The notes: generated by a model from the letters alone, not told the origin. 64,000 nt of DNA from Candidatus Fermentibacteraceae bacterium (GCA_016744855.1 JADGDO010000006.1:94126-158125), one strand, 5' to 3'. Shown: positions 7,853 through 17,591, counted from the first letter of the stretch. Made by a program: numbers and translations.

Positions 7853-8983
7853 TTGAAAAAGCTCTCGTTTTGCACAGGATTTGCAATTTTTGTTGTGTCA
7901 GTATTTTTAGCATGTACTCCCGATAACCCGGATATTCATGATTTACCTGATGACTCACTTCGCTGTGATACGCTTATCCTCTCAGTCATTGACACAATCG
8001 GGGTTCTTGAGGGCTTGTCTGAAGAAATCTTTGGTGACATTGGGGATGCGTCATACAATCTATCCGGTGAAATTGCTGTTCTTGACAGGATGACTGGTTT
8101 TATTTCGTTCTTTTCTTCTGAAGGCGAGTTTATCACACGTATAGGTGGTTTGGGTGAGTCTCCATCTGAATTTCACTGGGCGACAAGTTTTGCTCCAATG
8201 TATGACGGCAAATTAATTGTTTCAGATTATTCTGGCAGAAGGCTTGTTGTTTTTGATGACTCTTTTTCCTACGAACGGGAGATTCAAGATTTTCCTAATT
8301 CAGTTCCGTCTGGAATAAATCCTTTACCGGATGGCACTTTTACCGGTCGTGATATGGAATTGTTACAGAGTGAAGATGGAGGTATTGAGGGAGAGAACTT
8401 TATCAGACGATGGTCTCCGGATTCCACCGGCAGCATTCTAACTTATACTTCTTCACCTATGTTTGTGACCCTACTTGATGACGGGATAGATGTGAAGCCG
8501 GCATCATTTCTGACTGCAACTTCAATTGATGGGTCAGTTTACTGCTCAGTTTCTTCAGATTCAATTTTTGAGGTTACCGGTTACACAGCAGATGGTGTAG
8601 TTTTTCTTCAAATCAGTGAACCCTGGGAACGTGTTGCTAAAATGCAGAGTGAGATTGATGCAGAGGCAATGCCCACTGCGTTACAGACAGATGATGATGG
8701 TAGCAGACCAGTAAGGGTTGAAGCTGAAGTCGATCTGTTTCATAAGGCAGTTGCCGGGCTTTCCGTAGACGACATAGGACAGATATGGGTTCGTGTCGGA
8801 AGTGAGAGCATACCTACCTTCAGAGTCTATGATTCAGCCGGTAATCTTTGTTTTGTCGCAAGATGCCCGGAGCTTCAAGATATTGGCAGGCAGATAAGGT
8901 TCCAGATGAGACATGGGGGAATCGTTGCGTGGGACCGGTCACCGGAAGATTACCCGAAAATTTATCTGATTGGTGCTCAATAG
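7853..8983 (+). CDS. Six-bladed beta-propeller lipoprotein
   Basis: 376 residues with TTG start behind TGGAG. The signal peptide ends in lipobox VFLAC, so it is a lipidated envelope protein. The body carries the propeller pattern found in four other genes of this window: GEIAVLDRMTGFISFFSSEG, then a glycine-rich GGLGESPSEF turn, GKLIVSDYSGRRLVVFD, and late GQIWVRVGSE with FRVYDSAGN. These are NHL/6-bladed (DUF4934-like) blades. It is the most divergent of the five paralogues. Substrate or partner unknown; such proteins usually serve as binding scaffolds rather than enzymes. Confidence 0.82.
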   Translation: MKKLSFCTGFAIFVVSVFLACTPDNPDIHDLPDDSLRCDTLILSVIDTIGVLEGLSEEIFGDIGDASYNLSGEIAVLDRMTGFISFFSSEGEFITRIGGLGESPSEFHWATSFAPMYDGKLIVSDYSGRRLVVFDDSFSYEREIQDFPNSVPSGINPLPDGTFTGRDMELLQSEDGGIEGENFIRRWSPDSTGSILTYTSSPMFVTLLDDGIDVKPASFLTATSIDGSVYCSVSSDSIFEVTGYTADGVVFLQISEPWERVAKMQSEIDAEAMPTALQTDDDGSRPVRVEAEVDLFHKAVAGLSVDDIGQIWVRVGSESIPTFRVYDSAGNLCFVARCPELQDIGRQIRFQMRHGGIVAWDRSPEDYPKIYLIGAQ

Positions 8984-9140
8984 CCCCTTTCTGCTCGGAG
9001 CAGATTCCCTGAAGATATTGCTTTTGCCCGGTTTTGGCGTTACAATTCACTGCATACAGGCTTCTAATGCAGTCTCGGTTTTGAGTTCGCTTGATCCGGG
9101 CAAGGCCATAGGCAACTACATCTTAAACAGGGGTGATGGT

Positions 9141-9533
9141 ATGTCCAGTATTGAAAATAATTCAGTTAAGATTCTTGCTGCAGATGACTCTAGCGATAAT
9201 CGATTTCTGCTTTCTGCTTTTCTTAAAGGTTTTGATTGTGAGCTTCTTATGGTGGAGAATGGACAGGAAGCACTGGACACCTTCAAATCGGGTGACTTCG
9301 ATATAGTTCTTATGGACATGCAGATGCCTGTTTTAGATGGATTTGCCGCGACTCGGCTTATCAGACAATTTGAAGAGGAGAACAATTCCTCTCCAACTCC
9401 CATTCTTGCCCTAACTGCTTATTCTCTTCCGGAGGAGATTACAAGGTGTACCGATGCAGGATGCAACGGTCACATCTCAAAACCTGTCCGAAAGAAGAAT
9501 TTGCTGCGCGCAATAGAAGACTTTGTGGAATAG
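9141..9533 (+). CDS. Single-domain response regulator (receiver only)
   Basis: 130 residues consisting of one CheY-like receiver: acidic pair D15/D16 in LAADDS, phospho-acceptor D59 in IVLMDMQMPVLDG, switch Thr92 in ALTAYS and Lys114 in ISKPV. There is no output domain, so it probably passes phosphate to another protein or acts by protein contact. The ATG at 9141 follows AGGGGTG; the frame is open further upstream but that part does not look like protein. No kinase is adjacent; two are at 22702-26362. Confidence 0.92.
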   Translation: MSSIENNSVKILAADDSSDNRFLLSAFLKGFDCELLMVENGQEALDTFKSGDFDIVLMDMQMPVLDGFAATRLIRQFEEENNSSPTPILALTAYSLPEEITRCTDAGCNGHISKPVRKKNLLRAIEDFVE

Positions 9534-9566
9534 AATTTGTCGTTTTACAAGAAGGAGTTTCCTAAA

Positions 9567-9968
9567 GTGAAAGCAATATCCGGGGCAGAAGCAAAGCAGG
9601 TGCTGGTTCAAGGTGCTGAATCGGTAACAGATGATGATATTCAGGAAGTAATAGCCAGAGCTGATGATATTCAGAGTATGTTTTCCAGTCAAAGCCCTCT
9701 CGGCAGGTTCATGTCTGATATGAAAGTAATGATATCTCTGACAAAGGATTTCTGGAACAAAAATTACCGCGAAGTTCCCTGGTGGACAATTGGAGCAATC
9801 GTTTCTGCGCTTCTATATGTACTTAATCCACTTGACATTGTACCTGACGTGATTCCGTTTGTCGGGCTGCTTGATGATGCTGCAGTTATTTCTGCCTGTC
9901 TATTCCTTGTCGAAAAGGACATCAACAGATACCGAAAATGGAAAGAGAGAATTCAGGAAGGTCGCTAA
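9567..9968 (+). CDS. DUF1232 (YkvA-like) membrane protein
   Basis: 133 residues. A hydrophilic helical N-terminus is followed by the DUF1232 core: PWWTIGAIVSALLYVLNPLDIVPDVIP, then FVGLLDDAAVI, with the conserved NPxDxxPD turn between two hydrophobic helices. GTG at 9567 is chosen because AGAAGGAG lies nine bases upstream; TTG at 9537 is the alternative. Function of the family is poorly known; membrane-associated. It lies 33 bases after the response regulator and may share its transcript. Confidence 0.86.
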   Translation: MKAISGAEAKQVLVQGAESVTDDDIQEVIARADDIQSMFSSQSPLGRFMSDMKVMISLTKDFWNKNYREVPWWTIGAIVSALLYVLNPLDIVPDVIPFVGLLDDAAVISACLFLVEKDINRYRKWKERIQEGR

Positions 9969-9984
9969 AGAATTACTCTCTGTT

Positions 9985-10482
9985 TCAGTCTGCGGTGTTT
10001 CTTCCAAAAAACTCGCTGATCCATTGAAAATCGCAACCAGCGTTGGAAGCGGCATTCATATCGTCATCTCTGTCTCCTACAAAAAGCACCTGCTCGGGTG
10101 TAACTTTGTATAGCTTCATCAATTCTTCAAGCATACCGGGGGCGGGTTTCCTGCAGGAGCAACCGCTGTAGGGAATATGAGGGCACATCTTGACTGTGTC
10201 TTCGGCAGGGGAGAAACCGAATGCTGCTCTGAAGGTATCCTCCAGTAAACTCATTGCCATGTTTTCAGAGAAGTAGCCTGAGCCTACCCCACCTTGATTG
10301 CTTGCAATACCGTATCCAACTCCAGACTTGTCACCAGGTGGAACCCAGTTGAATGAAGAGAGTTTTTGTACAACATCAGGGAAAAGAGCCCATTCACCGT
10401 CTTTGTTTGGGCAAGGCTGTTTTTCAACAGTGCAGTATCTCAGAGTTCCATCAGCGTCAAAGATGATCAACTTATAATTCAT
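9985..10482 (-). CDS. HAD-superfamily phosphatase, GmhB/histidinol-phosphatase type
   Basis: 165 residues. Catalytic motif I is FDADGT (nucleophile D9, acid D11), a SNQGGVG motif II follows, then a Cys/His zinc loop CPHIPYSGCSCRKP typical of the D,D-heptose-1,7-bisphosphate/histidinol-phosphate branch, and motif IV FVGDRDDDMNAA. That subfamily removes phosphate from small sugar or amino-alcohol phosphates; which substrate cannot be read from sequence, and the residues after DGTL differ from classic GmhB. It is convergent with the DUF1232 gene. ATG start, no signal peptide, cytoplasmic. Confidence 0.86.
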   Translation of the reverse strand: MNYKLIIFDADGTLRYCTVEKQPCPNKDGEWALFPDVVQKLSSFNWVPPGDKSGVGYGIASNQGGVGSGYFSENMAMSLLEDTFRAAFGFSPAEDTVKMCPHIPYSGCSCRKPAPGMLEELMKLYKVTPEQVLFVGDRDDDMNAASNAGCDFQWISEFFGRNTAD

Positions 10483-10670
10483 TAAGATGCCCCATTCATT
10501 CGAACCGTAAAAGTAACCCAGGTACCCGGAGTGAAATAAATAATGCTCTATACAGGGTGTTCCTAGCGGGCGATTTCTGACCGCATTACAGTAAAGATAA
10601 TGTTTTCAGAGTCTCACACAAGAGTCATAATAACTATATTCATCCTAACCAGAAAGGAACTGCAAGTATC

Positions 10671-12348
10671 ATGGTCTATTTTATACTCTGTTTGCTATTC
10701 TCTGCAATTCTCACTCGCGCCGAAGCATCGGCTGAAATCGAGATTCTGTGTGATACACAGCTTGAAACTGTGAATTCCTTCCTATTCGGCTCAGGTGATG
10801 AAATTGATGAAGAGTTTATCCCGATGGACGATCTTTCTGAATTGATAGGTACCACAGCTGTGCCAATGCTCAGGATGGGTGGAATTGCCAACGAGTACTA
10901 TGACTGGGAAGGCAATGATTACAATGGTGTGAGATACATCGATGTGGTTGACACCCTTATAATTTCCCAAAACTGCCAGACAAGCATAGATGATTTTCTA
11001 CAGATGTGTGAAGAGCTTAGCATTGAGCCAGTTCTCTCTGTGAACTTTCAGCTGAATGATACCGCAAAAGCTTCCCGGCTTGTTGAATACTGCAACGGGG
11101 CTGCGACAACTCCCATGGGCACGATCAGGGCCCAGAGAGGTCATCCTGATCCCTACGATGTAGTTTACTGGCAGATAGGTAATGAATCCGACATCAGCGG
11201 TGCTGAGATCAATTTTGGAGGTTACCCGCTTACGTTCTACAGACATTTTGGAATCCCTTTTGATCAGTGGCACTGGAGCGACTCTTGTCGAATGCGGAGA
11301 CGATACAGACTGGCTTGATATTCACTACTACCCCTGCGGGAGCTGGGATCCGACACCTCCCGATACAACAGACTATATACAGTGGCTTTCCTCTTTGGAT
11401 ACAGGACCCATGGCCCTTGAGAACTGGTATCTGGCGATGTGTGATTCGGTCACGGCATTCAACGGCGGCACACCCATACCTGTGGGGATAATGGAGTACA
11501 ATGCCCTTGTTGTTAGCTCCGACCCTGTCTGGTGGAACTATCTGGATGGTCTTTTCATTGCAGACTGCATGGGCCACCTTGCTCGGGTCGGATGCCCGAT
11601 GGGGGGAGCTTACTCTATCTTCGAGGGCAGCCCTACAGATCCTTACACCAGCTTCGGCATGATTCGGGGTGATACTCTCTCAATCAGAGCTACCGGCTGG
11701 GTTACAAAACTTTACAATGACAACTTTTCAGGAACGGTAGTTGAAGCCACCAGTGATGCCTCCGGGGGCGGGTATGGTCTTGAGGTACACGCAACACTGA
11801 GAGAAGACGGCAAGCTATGTCTTATTGCTGTTAACAAGCTTCTTGATGAAGAGGTTCAGGCTAATATTTCGCTTAACGGTTTCTCATCATCGGGCTATGC
11901 AGCTTTAATGGATATCACCAATGATGCTCCAATGGATGCACCGACAAACGGAACAACAGGAATACAGACACATGAGGGGATTTGGGGTACCCAGACTGCA
12001 TTCCAATATACTTTCCCAAGGGCTTCAGTTACCTGTCTTTTGATTTACCCTGAGGGTTCAGGTGTGATGAACCCACCCGATATCACTTCCCGGTTCAGAG
12101 TTTCACCCTCTCCTGTAACTGACAATCTGAATGTTGAATTCAATCTTACGGAAGCCACCCGTTTAGAGATTAGTCTTTTTGATTGTGCAGGCAGAGTTCA
12201 AACATCAATAATAAATGGTGAGTTTTGCTCCGGCGCACATTCAGTGAAGTGGAATAGAGGAGATATTCCCAACGGCATTTATCTGCTTCAAGTTACTGCA
12301 GAAGGCAGTTCACTTGGTTCAGAAAAAATAGTTTTAACTGGTCAGTGA
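10671..12348 (+). pseudogene. Frameshifted secreted glycoside hydrolase (arabinofuranosidase-like) with sorting domain
   Basis: Two overlapping frames (10671-11318 and a second entering before 11290 and ending at 12348) together encode one protein. Part 1: signal peptide, then RMGGIANEYYDW and the acid/base motif WQIGNESD typical of clan-A GH51/GH39-like barrels. Part 2: WLDIHYYPCGSWDP, the likely nucleophile in VGIMEYNAL, a beta-sandwich, and a C-terminal type A sorting domain (VSPSPVTDNL ... NGIYLLQV). The switch is a +1 shift between about 11230 and 11290. The NE-to-HYYP spacing looks short, so a small deletion may accompany it. Either a decayed gene or an assembly error. Predicted to act outside the cell on arabinose- or xylose-containing glycans. 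Confidence 0.72.
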
Positions 12349-12488
12349 TTTCAACAAAGCATCTATATGCGTTTCAAACTCGGTGTTGACTGTACTATAT
12401 ACAGCTGTTAATAATTGGAGAAATCCGGAATCAATATAGCATGGCATTCACTTGAATATCAAATAAAAAGAAAGCAGAATGGAGCGAT

Positions 12489-13022
12489 TTGTTTAGAAGC
12501 TTCTTGTTTATCCTCATGGCTGTTTTATTTGTCGGCTGTAATCAGGTGGTGCAGGAAGAAATAGTTAAACCAGAAGAGGTTAGTCAGAACTCCTGGGATC
12601 TGGCAGAATTGTCAAATGAATACCGCGAAAGAACGGGGCTCCCAGCCCTCGAGTGGGATACCGATCTTTGGCGGGTTGCACTGAGGCATAACGAAGATAT
12701 GCGAAACAGATCGTTTTTCTCTCATTTTAATCCTGACGGAGAAAGCCCTTTTGATCGTTTGAGAGGGGTATACATCATCTACTACTTTGCTGGAGAGAAC
12801 CTTGCTGTTGGGCAGAGATGTCCAGAGGTAGTTTTAAGTAATTGGCTGCGCAGCTATGAGCACAGGGTAAATATTGAAAGCTACTTCTACACACATCACG
12901 CAGTTGCTTATGATTCCATAGATAATTACTGGACACATCTATTTATCAATTACGGTTACGAGAAACCTTTTCCTTTGATAAAGGATTGGAGCCTTTATTA
13001 CAGAATTCCGCTCGTGGACTGA
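12489..13022 (+). CDS. CAP-domain (SCP/PR-1) lipoprotein
   Basis: 177 residues with TTG start behind GGAG. The signal peptide ends in lipobox LFVGC, so it is membrane-anchored. The CAP fold is shown by ALRHNEDMRNRSFFSHFNPDGESP, AGENLAVG and NWLRSYEHRVNI, which supply the conserved His, Glu, Glu and His of the cavity. Bacterial CAP proteins are exported and mostly of unknown activity. Stands alone between a broken glycosidase and convergent zinc-ribbon genes. Confidence 0.88.
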   Translation: MFRSFLFILMAVLFVGCNQVVQEEIVKPEEVSQNSWDLAELSNEYRERTGLPALEWDTDLWRVALRHNEDMRNRSFFSHFNPDGESPFDRLRGVYIIYYFAGENLAVGQRCPEVVLSNWLRSYEHRVNIESYFYTHHAVAYDSIDNYWTHLFINYGYEKPFPLIKDWSLYYRIPLVD

Positions 13023-13063
13023 AATCAGACACTGTTTTTACTGTCTTAAACCCTTGGAATGCT

Positions 13064-13702
13064 TTACCCGATAAACCCCACAAACCATCTTTCTTTGACC
13101 GGTGCTGGATTGATGTGTCTCCATAACTCACCGGGCAAAATAATGGAGGAATTGCAATGACCGCATTTCTCGTTTCGGGAAGAACCTGAAACCTTAACAG
13201 AAGCTCCGCAATTAGGACAACTCATGTACAGATCACGAGTCAATGGTTTAGAACTGTGTGCTTCCCTTGAAACACCGATCAGTAGCTTAACCCCCTTAAA
13301 AACTGTATTGAACCATTCTGGAGGTTTTTCAACCGGCCGAGTTGCCCCACAGTCTCCGCAGGTGATAGTATCTGTACCCGAATAATCAACCTGGATGTTG
13401 TAGTCTTTTTTGCACTCCTTGCAGTATGGTGCTAGGCGTCCATAGAAAACTGAAGTGTTGTAGGTTCCCCATATAGTGCTGTTACTTCCCTCTCCTACTT
13501 TCATATGAAGCACTGCACTTCTGGTGTCCTCAAGTAGATCAGCCCAGATTTCGGGAGTGAAGTCAATTACTTCGTCGCATCCGGGGCAGTTGAGTGTTGT
13601 AAATGGTCCGTTGACCATGACAGGTGAATCGCACCTTGGACAGGCAATGCTCATTTCAAGAATTGACCAGATCATTCTAGGGTTTTTCTTTGCAGACAAC
13701 AA
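13064..13702 (-). CDS. Triple zinc-ribbon protein, copy 2
   Basis: 212 residues with six CxxC knuckles in three pairs: CPRC/CPGC (~21-42), CKEC/CGDC (~95-118) and CPNC/CGHC (~162-184), implying three zinc ribbons. Between them are Trp-containing helices, and the C-terminus is ERWFVGFIG. The TTG start at 13702 has an excellent GGAGGTGG seven bases upstream, inside the end of its paralogue, so the pair is translationally coupled. No catalytic motif, signal peptide or known family is recognised. Similar knuckle spacing and the shared LAPYC segment show it arose by tandem duplication with the upstream gene. Confidence 0.82.
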   Translation of the reverse strand: MLSAKKNPRMIWSILEMSIACPRCDSPVMVNGPFTTLNCPGCDEVIDFTPEIWADLLEDTRSAVLHMKVGEGSNSTIWGTYNTSVFYGRLAPYCKECKKDYNIQVDYSGTDTITCGDCGATRPVEKPPEWFNTVFKGVKLLIGVSREAHSSKPLTRDLYMSCPNCGASVKVSGSSRNEKCGHCNSSIILPGELWRHINPAPVKERWFVGFIG

Positions 13703-14321
13703 ACCACCTCCTTTTCCTCTTTACTGTATGAAATTTCATCCAGACAGAGTCAGGAAGGTAGACCTGTGAATTGCAGTAACCGCAGTCAACAAACCTTGTG
13801 CTTCCGTCAACATCGAGAGCAGCTGCGCATGAAGGACATGATACAACTACAGGTTTGGAAGTATCCGGTTTCTGAAGTGATTCAGAAACGGTTAGAGCAT
13901 TAATAAGGTAATCGATTTGTGGAATTGCTTTTTTCAGCCACACCGGTGGAATCAAGACCGGATACTCCACACCGCACGAGCTGCACTTGTACTGTGAATC
14001 AACAGAGTCTGTCCATGATGGATCAAAGTCGGTCTTACACTCGTCACAATATGGCGCAAATCTGGCAAGAGAGAGGTTTCCATTATAAGTGCCCAGGATC
14101 ATCGATGCGGTTCCTTGTCCCACATTCACCTCGCGCATTGCTCTGCATGCATCAGTAATGCGTTCAACCCAGTACTCTTGCTCGAATGGAATGTCAGTCT
14201 CGCAGTTACCACAGACAACAGATTCCAGTGGACCGTCCAGGGGAACAGGTCTGTCGCAGCGCGGGCACTTGATGCTGAACTCAACTCTGAAACTGAGTCT
14301 ATCAATTTCCCCTCTAGACAA
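13677..14321 (-). CDS. Triple zinc-ribbon protein, copy 1
   Basis: 214 residues, paralogue of the following gene. Knuckles are CPRC/CGNC (~19-40), CDEC/CSSC (~92-116) and CPSC/CGYC (~164-186); it ends KRRWFVVCKEKP. Shared blocks with copy 2 include a GQG or GEG turn followed by LGTYN or WGTYN, (R/G)LAPYC(D/K)EC and PPxW. TTG at 14321 is supported by AAAGGAG eight bases upstream. Likely cytoplasmic; the ribbons could bind nucleic acid or protein, but there is no direct evidence for either. The 26-base overlap with copy 2 indicates one operon. Confidence 0.82.
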   Translation of the reverse strand: MSRGEIDRLSFRVEFSIKCPRCDRPVPLDGPLESVVCGNCETDIPFEQEYWVERITDACRAMREVNVGQGTASMILGTYNGNLSLARFAPYCDECKTDFDPSWTDSVDSQYKCSSCGVEYPVLIPPVWLKKAIPQIDYLINALTVSESLQKPDTSKPVVVSCPSCAAALDVDGSTRFVDCGYCNSQVYLPDSVWMKFHTVKRKRRWFVVCKEKP

Positions 14322-14480
14322 AATGTTCTCCTTTAAACAGTTAGATGGAATTTGCTAAAATTATAATACTGGTCTTGGTCACATAATGTCAATTGACCGA
14401 GAAGAAGGAAAGGCTGTATTATCCACTCAGAGAAAACTGCGCGCAGTGAAACAGGTATCTGAATCAAATCAGGAGGCATC

Positions 14481-15707
14481 ATGGAAGAGAAAAAACGAAC
14501 AGTGGTTTATGCGGAGACTCTTTACGACGGCAGGAAGAAGCTTGAGAACTGCTCAATTGTTATTGAAGGAGATAAAGTAGTAGATGTTTTGCATAAGAAA
14601 CTCGATGCAGATTATTCAGGTTTTGTAACCCCTGCTTTAATTGATGCACATTCCCACATTGGAATGGACAGAGATGGCGAGCCTGGAGGTGAATCCGAGC
14701 TGAACGATAAGCTCAATCAGATACTTCCAGTGAATGACCCTCTTAACAGCATCTATTTTGATGACAGAGCTTTCTCTGATGCGGTAGACTTCGGAATTCT
14801 ATACAGCTGTGTTGTTCCGGGAAGTGGCAACCTTTTCGGAGGGAAGGCCAAGGTAATCCGGAATTTTGCTCCCAACAGAAAACAAGCAGAGTTGAAGGAT
14901 TACGGATACAAGATGGCTCTAGGCTTTAACCCCAGGTCGACAACTGAATGGAAGGGAGAGCGGCCCAATACGAGAATGGGTGTTTATGCCCTTCTGGAAC
15001 AGAAGTTTGACGAGGTAATCAACAAGCGATGCAAGGCATTTCTGAAAAGAGAAAAGAGCCTTCACCAGCTAAAGAAAGATTCAGAGGAAAAGAAGTTTAC
15101 TTCTGAAGAAATGAGCCTGCAGACTTCCTTTATCGAAAGGGAATACACGAATACGTTCACCCCGCATGATTTGGCAATACACGAGCTGCTTGATGGAAAG
15201 AAAACAGCCAAAGTGCACGTGCACAAAGAAGACGATGTTCTCTACCTCATAGAATTCGCAAAGAAATACGGTGTAAAAGTCACAGCTGAACACACATGTG
15301 ATGTATTCCATGAAGATATTTTCGACGAACTGGCCAGAGCTGAAATCCCGGTAGTCTACGGACCGCTTGGTGCTGTCGCTTACAAAGTGGAGCTTAAACA
15401 CGCCTACTATCGGAATGCCGGTCTTCTTATGAAATCAAATGCTTTCTACGGCCTCATGACAGATCACCCGTTTATCTGGACTCCTCTTCTTCGAGACAGC
15501 TTAAAATTCTTCCTTATCAATGGAATGGCACCCGAAGATGCAATTTCTATGATTACCTGGAAAAATGCGAAGATTCTCGGGCTGGACGATACGCTGGGAA
15601 CAGTGGAACCCGGTAAAACAGCAAGCCTTGTTGTTTGGAATAAAGACCCGTTGAATCTTGCCGCATTTCCAGGAATGGTGATGGCAGAAGGCCGGATCAT
15701 CAGATAA
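14481..15707 (+). CDS. Amidohydrolase (imidazolonepropionase-related)
   Basis: 408-residue metal-dependent hydrolase. It has a small N-terminal beta domain, then the HxH metal site H57/H59 in LIDAHSHIGM, VHVHKEDD (~238), the metal His in TAEHTCDVFHED, the catalytic-type Asp in GLMTDHPFIWTP, and a C-terminal beta domain ending LGTVEPGKTASLVVWNKDPL, the amidohydrolase signature. It lacks a signal peptide. A long charged insertion (~180-215, KREKSLHQLKKDSEEKK) is present. AGGAGG five bases ahead fixes the ATG at 14481. The substrate cannot be told; related enzymes cleave cyclic amides or dipeptides. Confidence 0.88.
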   Translation: MEEKKRTVVYAETLYDGRKKLENCSIVIEGDKVVDVLHKKLDADYSGFVTPALIDAHSHIGMDRDGEPGGESELNDKLNQILPVNDPLNSIYFDDRAFSDAVDFGILYSCVVPGSGNLFGGKAKVIRNFAPNRKQAELKDYGYKMALGFNPRSTTEWKGERPNTRMGVYALLEQKFDEVINKRCKAFLKREKSLHQLKKDSEEKKFTSEEMSLQTSFIEREYTNTFTPHDLAIHELLDGKKTAKVHVHKEDDVLYLIEFAKKYGVKVTAEHTCDVFHEDIFDELARAEIPVVYGPLGAVAYKVELKHAYYRNAGLLMKSNAFYGLMTDHPFIWTPLLRDSLKFFLINGMAPEDAISMITWKNAKILGLDDTLGTVEPGKTASLVVWNKDPLNLAAFPGMVMAEGRIIR

Positions 15708-16023
15708 TTAGGGTTTGAAGCGGAAGCTATAATGCTTTACAGCGCAAAGGTAAAAGAGTATTTTAGGTACATGTAAATGCACGCATGCTGAGCATACTTA
15801 CTCAATACTCTTGCACCTGGTGATTCAATTGTATCGGCACAACAACCGCCGGTTGGAAATTGAGGCCTTCAAGACTCCGTTCAGGACACCGCTGGATACT
15901 GAAAACATATGCGTCATATATTGCAGATTAAAAAGAGGTATATAGTAATAGGATTATACGGGGCATTCAGGAATCGTTCAGGCTTAAGGATCAATACAGT
16001 ATTGAATAATACAGGGGGAAACA
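15708..16023. other. Gene-free interval
   Basis: 316 bases with no supportable ORF or tRNA. The last ~70 bases are AT-rich and end in CAGGGGGAAACA, the ribosome-binding region of the 16024 gene; the promoter of that gene is presumably here but no convincing -35/-10 pair was found. Confidence 0.6.
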
Positions 16024-17334
16024 ATGTTTTTATTATTTTTAGTTAACATTGCACTGATATCAACTCCTGAAGTAGGCTGGCACCATACTGTTATAGATTC
16101 AACGGGTAGCGTTGACTTACCCGATTTCTGCCTAGATGCTGATAATTTGCCCCACATTGCCTATCAAAAGGATGGCGCTATCTGGTATGCTCACCAAGAA
16201 GGAATTGAATGGACTTGGAGCACTGAGCTTGTCGGTGTCGGTGAAGACCCCTCAATTGATGTAATGCCTAATGGAGATCCTGTAATAGCATACTGTTCTT
16301 CCGTAAATCAGATTACTCTTGCTACAAAACATGAAGAAGAGTGGTTATACGAAATCTATTCAGATGAAACTGAAGAACTAATTCGCCCGTTAATAGCAAT
16401 CTCGGAAAGCGGCATAAATCATCTAGTTTACTTCAGACTTAAAAACGATTTTCTTGATCAATTACGGTATGCAAACAATGGAGGCTCAGGTTGGAATCCG
16501 ATTGGAATTGAGTTTTATAGCCTTTATTTTACCTCAACAGAGGCATCGCTTGATTTAGACTCCAACGGTTATGCAAGAGTATCTGCACTAGAAATAGAAA
16601 TTGATTGGAAGAAGGCAGATGCATACAGATTAAACCTCTATACACAAGATGCTTCTGGAGCTTTTTCAACCTCTTTAATTGCTACCACATATTGCCGAAA
16701 GAGGCCCGGACTGTCTGTTATTTCAAACTCTCTCGTAGGTCTCTGCTATCGCTGGGAAAACCCAGTAGGTTTAGTTTATGAGGAGTATCCAGGTGGACAG
16801 CCAACTGAGCTTTATCAAGGTGGATGTTACTACCCAGATCTTGATTGTGATTCAGAGGGAAACCCACACGCAGTTTTCCTCTCGGCTGACAACCCTGGCT
16901 CTTCAGTTGTTTATGCAACTAAGGAAGGTATCCATCGTTTCACAGAATTTAGTAGCACATGGTACAGACTCGATATAGAATTAGACCAATTTGATCAACC
17001 TCATATTGTCTTTAATAATAATGACTTCTTAAACTATCTATGGTATGGTTTCCCAACCGGCATAGAAGAAGAAAGTTCACCATCCTCCCTATTGATAGCA
17101 AGCATATCACCAAGCCCGGCATCAAATGAGATTTCGATAACGATTAATCCCGGTAACGAGGGGCAATTAATTTTATCGGTATATGACCTTACCGGCAGAG
17201 CTGTGATTCAGACCACTGCAGCAGAGAATACCACAACTATTGATTTGTCAGATTTATCTCCGGGTGTGTACTGTATAAGAGCTTTTAACGAGAATGGTTC
17301 TGACACAAGGCTCTTTACAAAAATGAGCTTCTAG
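16024..17334 (+). CDS. Secreted repeat protein with type A sorting domain
   Basis: 436 residues. A short signal peptide is followed by WHHTVIDSTG and repeated blocks of about 45-50 residues of the form (S/P)DLD(S/C)(D/N)GNPH(A/I)xxxx...(L/V)xYA, e.g. FCLDADNLPHIAYQ, LDCDSEGNPHAVF and LDQFDQPHIVFN, suggesting a beta-propeller. The C-terminal ~80 residues are a T9SS type A domain: SPSPASNEISITI, LSVYDLTGRAV, LSPGVYCIRAF. Related to the protein at 20662. Probably exported through the outer membrane; function unknown. The middle of the gene is more AT-rich than its neighbours. Confidence 0.82.
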   Translation: MFLLFLVNIALISTPEVGWHHTVIDSTGSVDLPDFCLDADNLPHIAYQKDGAIWYAHQEGIEWTWSTELVGVGEDPSIDVMPNGDPVIAYCSSVNQITLATKHEEEWLYEIYSDETEELIRPLIAISESGINHLVYFRLKNDFLDQLRYANNGGSGWNPIGIEFYSLYFTSTEASLDLDSNGYARVSALEIEIDWKKADAYRLNLYTQDASGAFSTSLIATTYCRKRPGLSVISNSLVGLCYRWENPVGLVYEEYPGGQPTELYQGGCYYPDLDCDSEGNPHAVFLSADNPGSSVVYATKEGIHRFTEFSSTWYRLDIELDQFDQPHIVFNNNDFLNYLWYGFPTGIEEESSPSSLLIASISPSPASNEISITINPGNEGQLILSVYDLTGRAVIQTTAAENTTTIDLSDLSPGVYCIRAFNENGSDTRLFTKMSF

Positions 17335-17399
17335 TTAGCCCCAGCTCCGTTTAAAATAAGATCGGAGAAGGCAAGCGGAGGTATTAAAGCTACCGGGTA

Positions 17400-17591
17400 A
17401 TGACCAAGCTTCGGGAGGCGAGTGAGACTGTGATCATCTTGGTCTACCTGGTGATGAATCTTGAGAGGTTGAGGGGGAGGATGGGTCGGCCATCAAGCCC
17501 TAGTTGTTGTATGGAATTCTCTCAGATAAACACTATTGACCTGTATTCAGAACGGGAAGATACTATTGCTGTTAGGCTGGTTGATTCATAA
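17400..17591 (+). pseudogene. Possible remnant of a transposase C-terminus
   Basis: A 63-codon frame beginning MTKLREASETVIILVYLVMNLERL resembles the last helix of DDE transposases, where a conserved basic segment is followed by a hydrophobic helix ending in MNLxxL. The remainder is not recognisable, there is no ribosome-binding site, and no terminal repeats flank it. Offered as a low-confidence relic; it could be random sequence. Confidence 0.22.
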
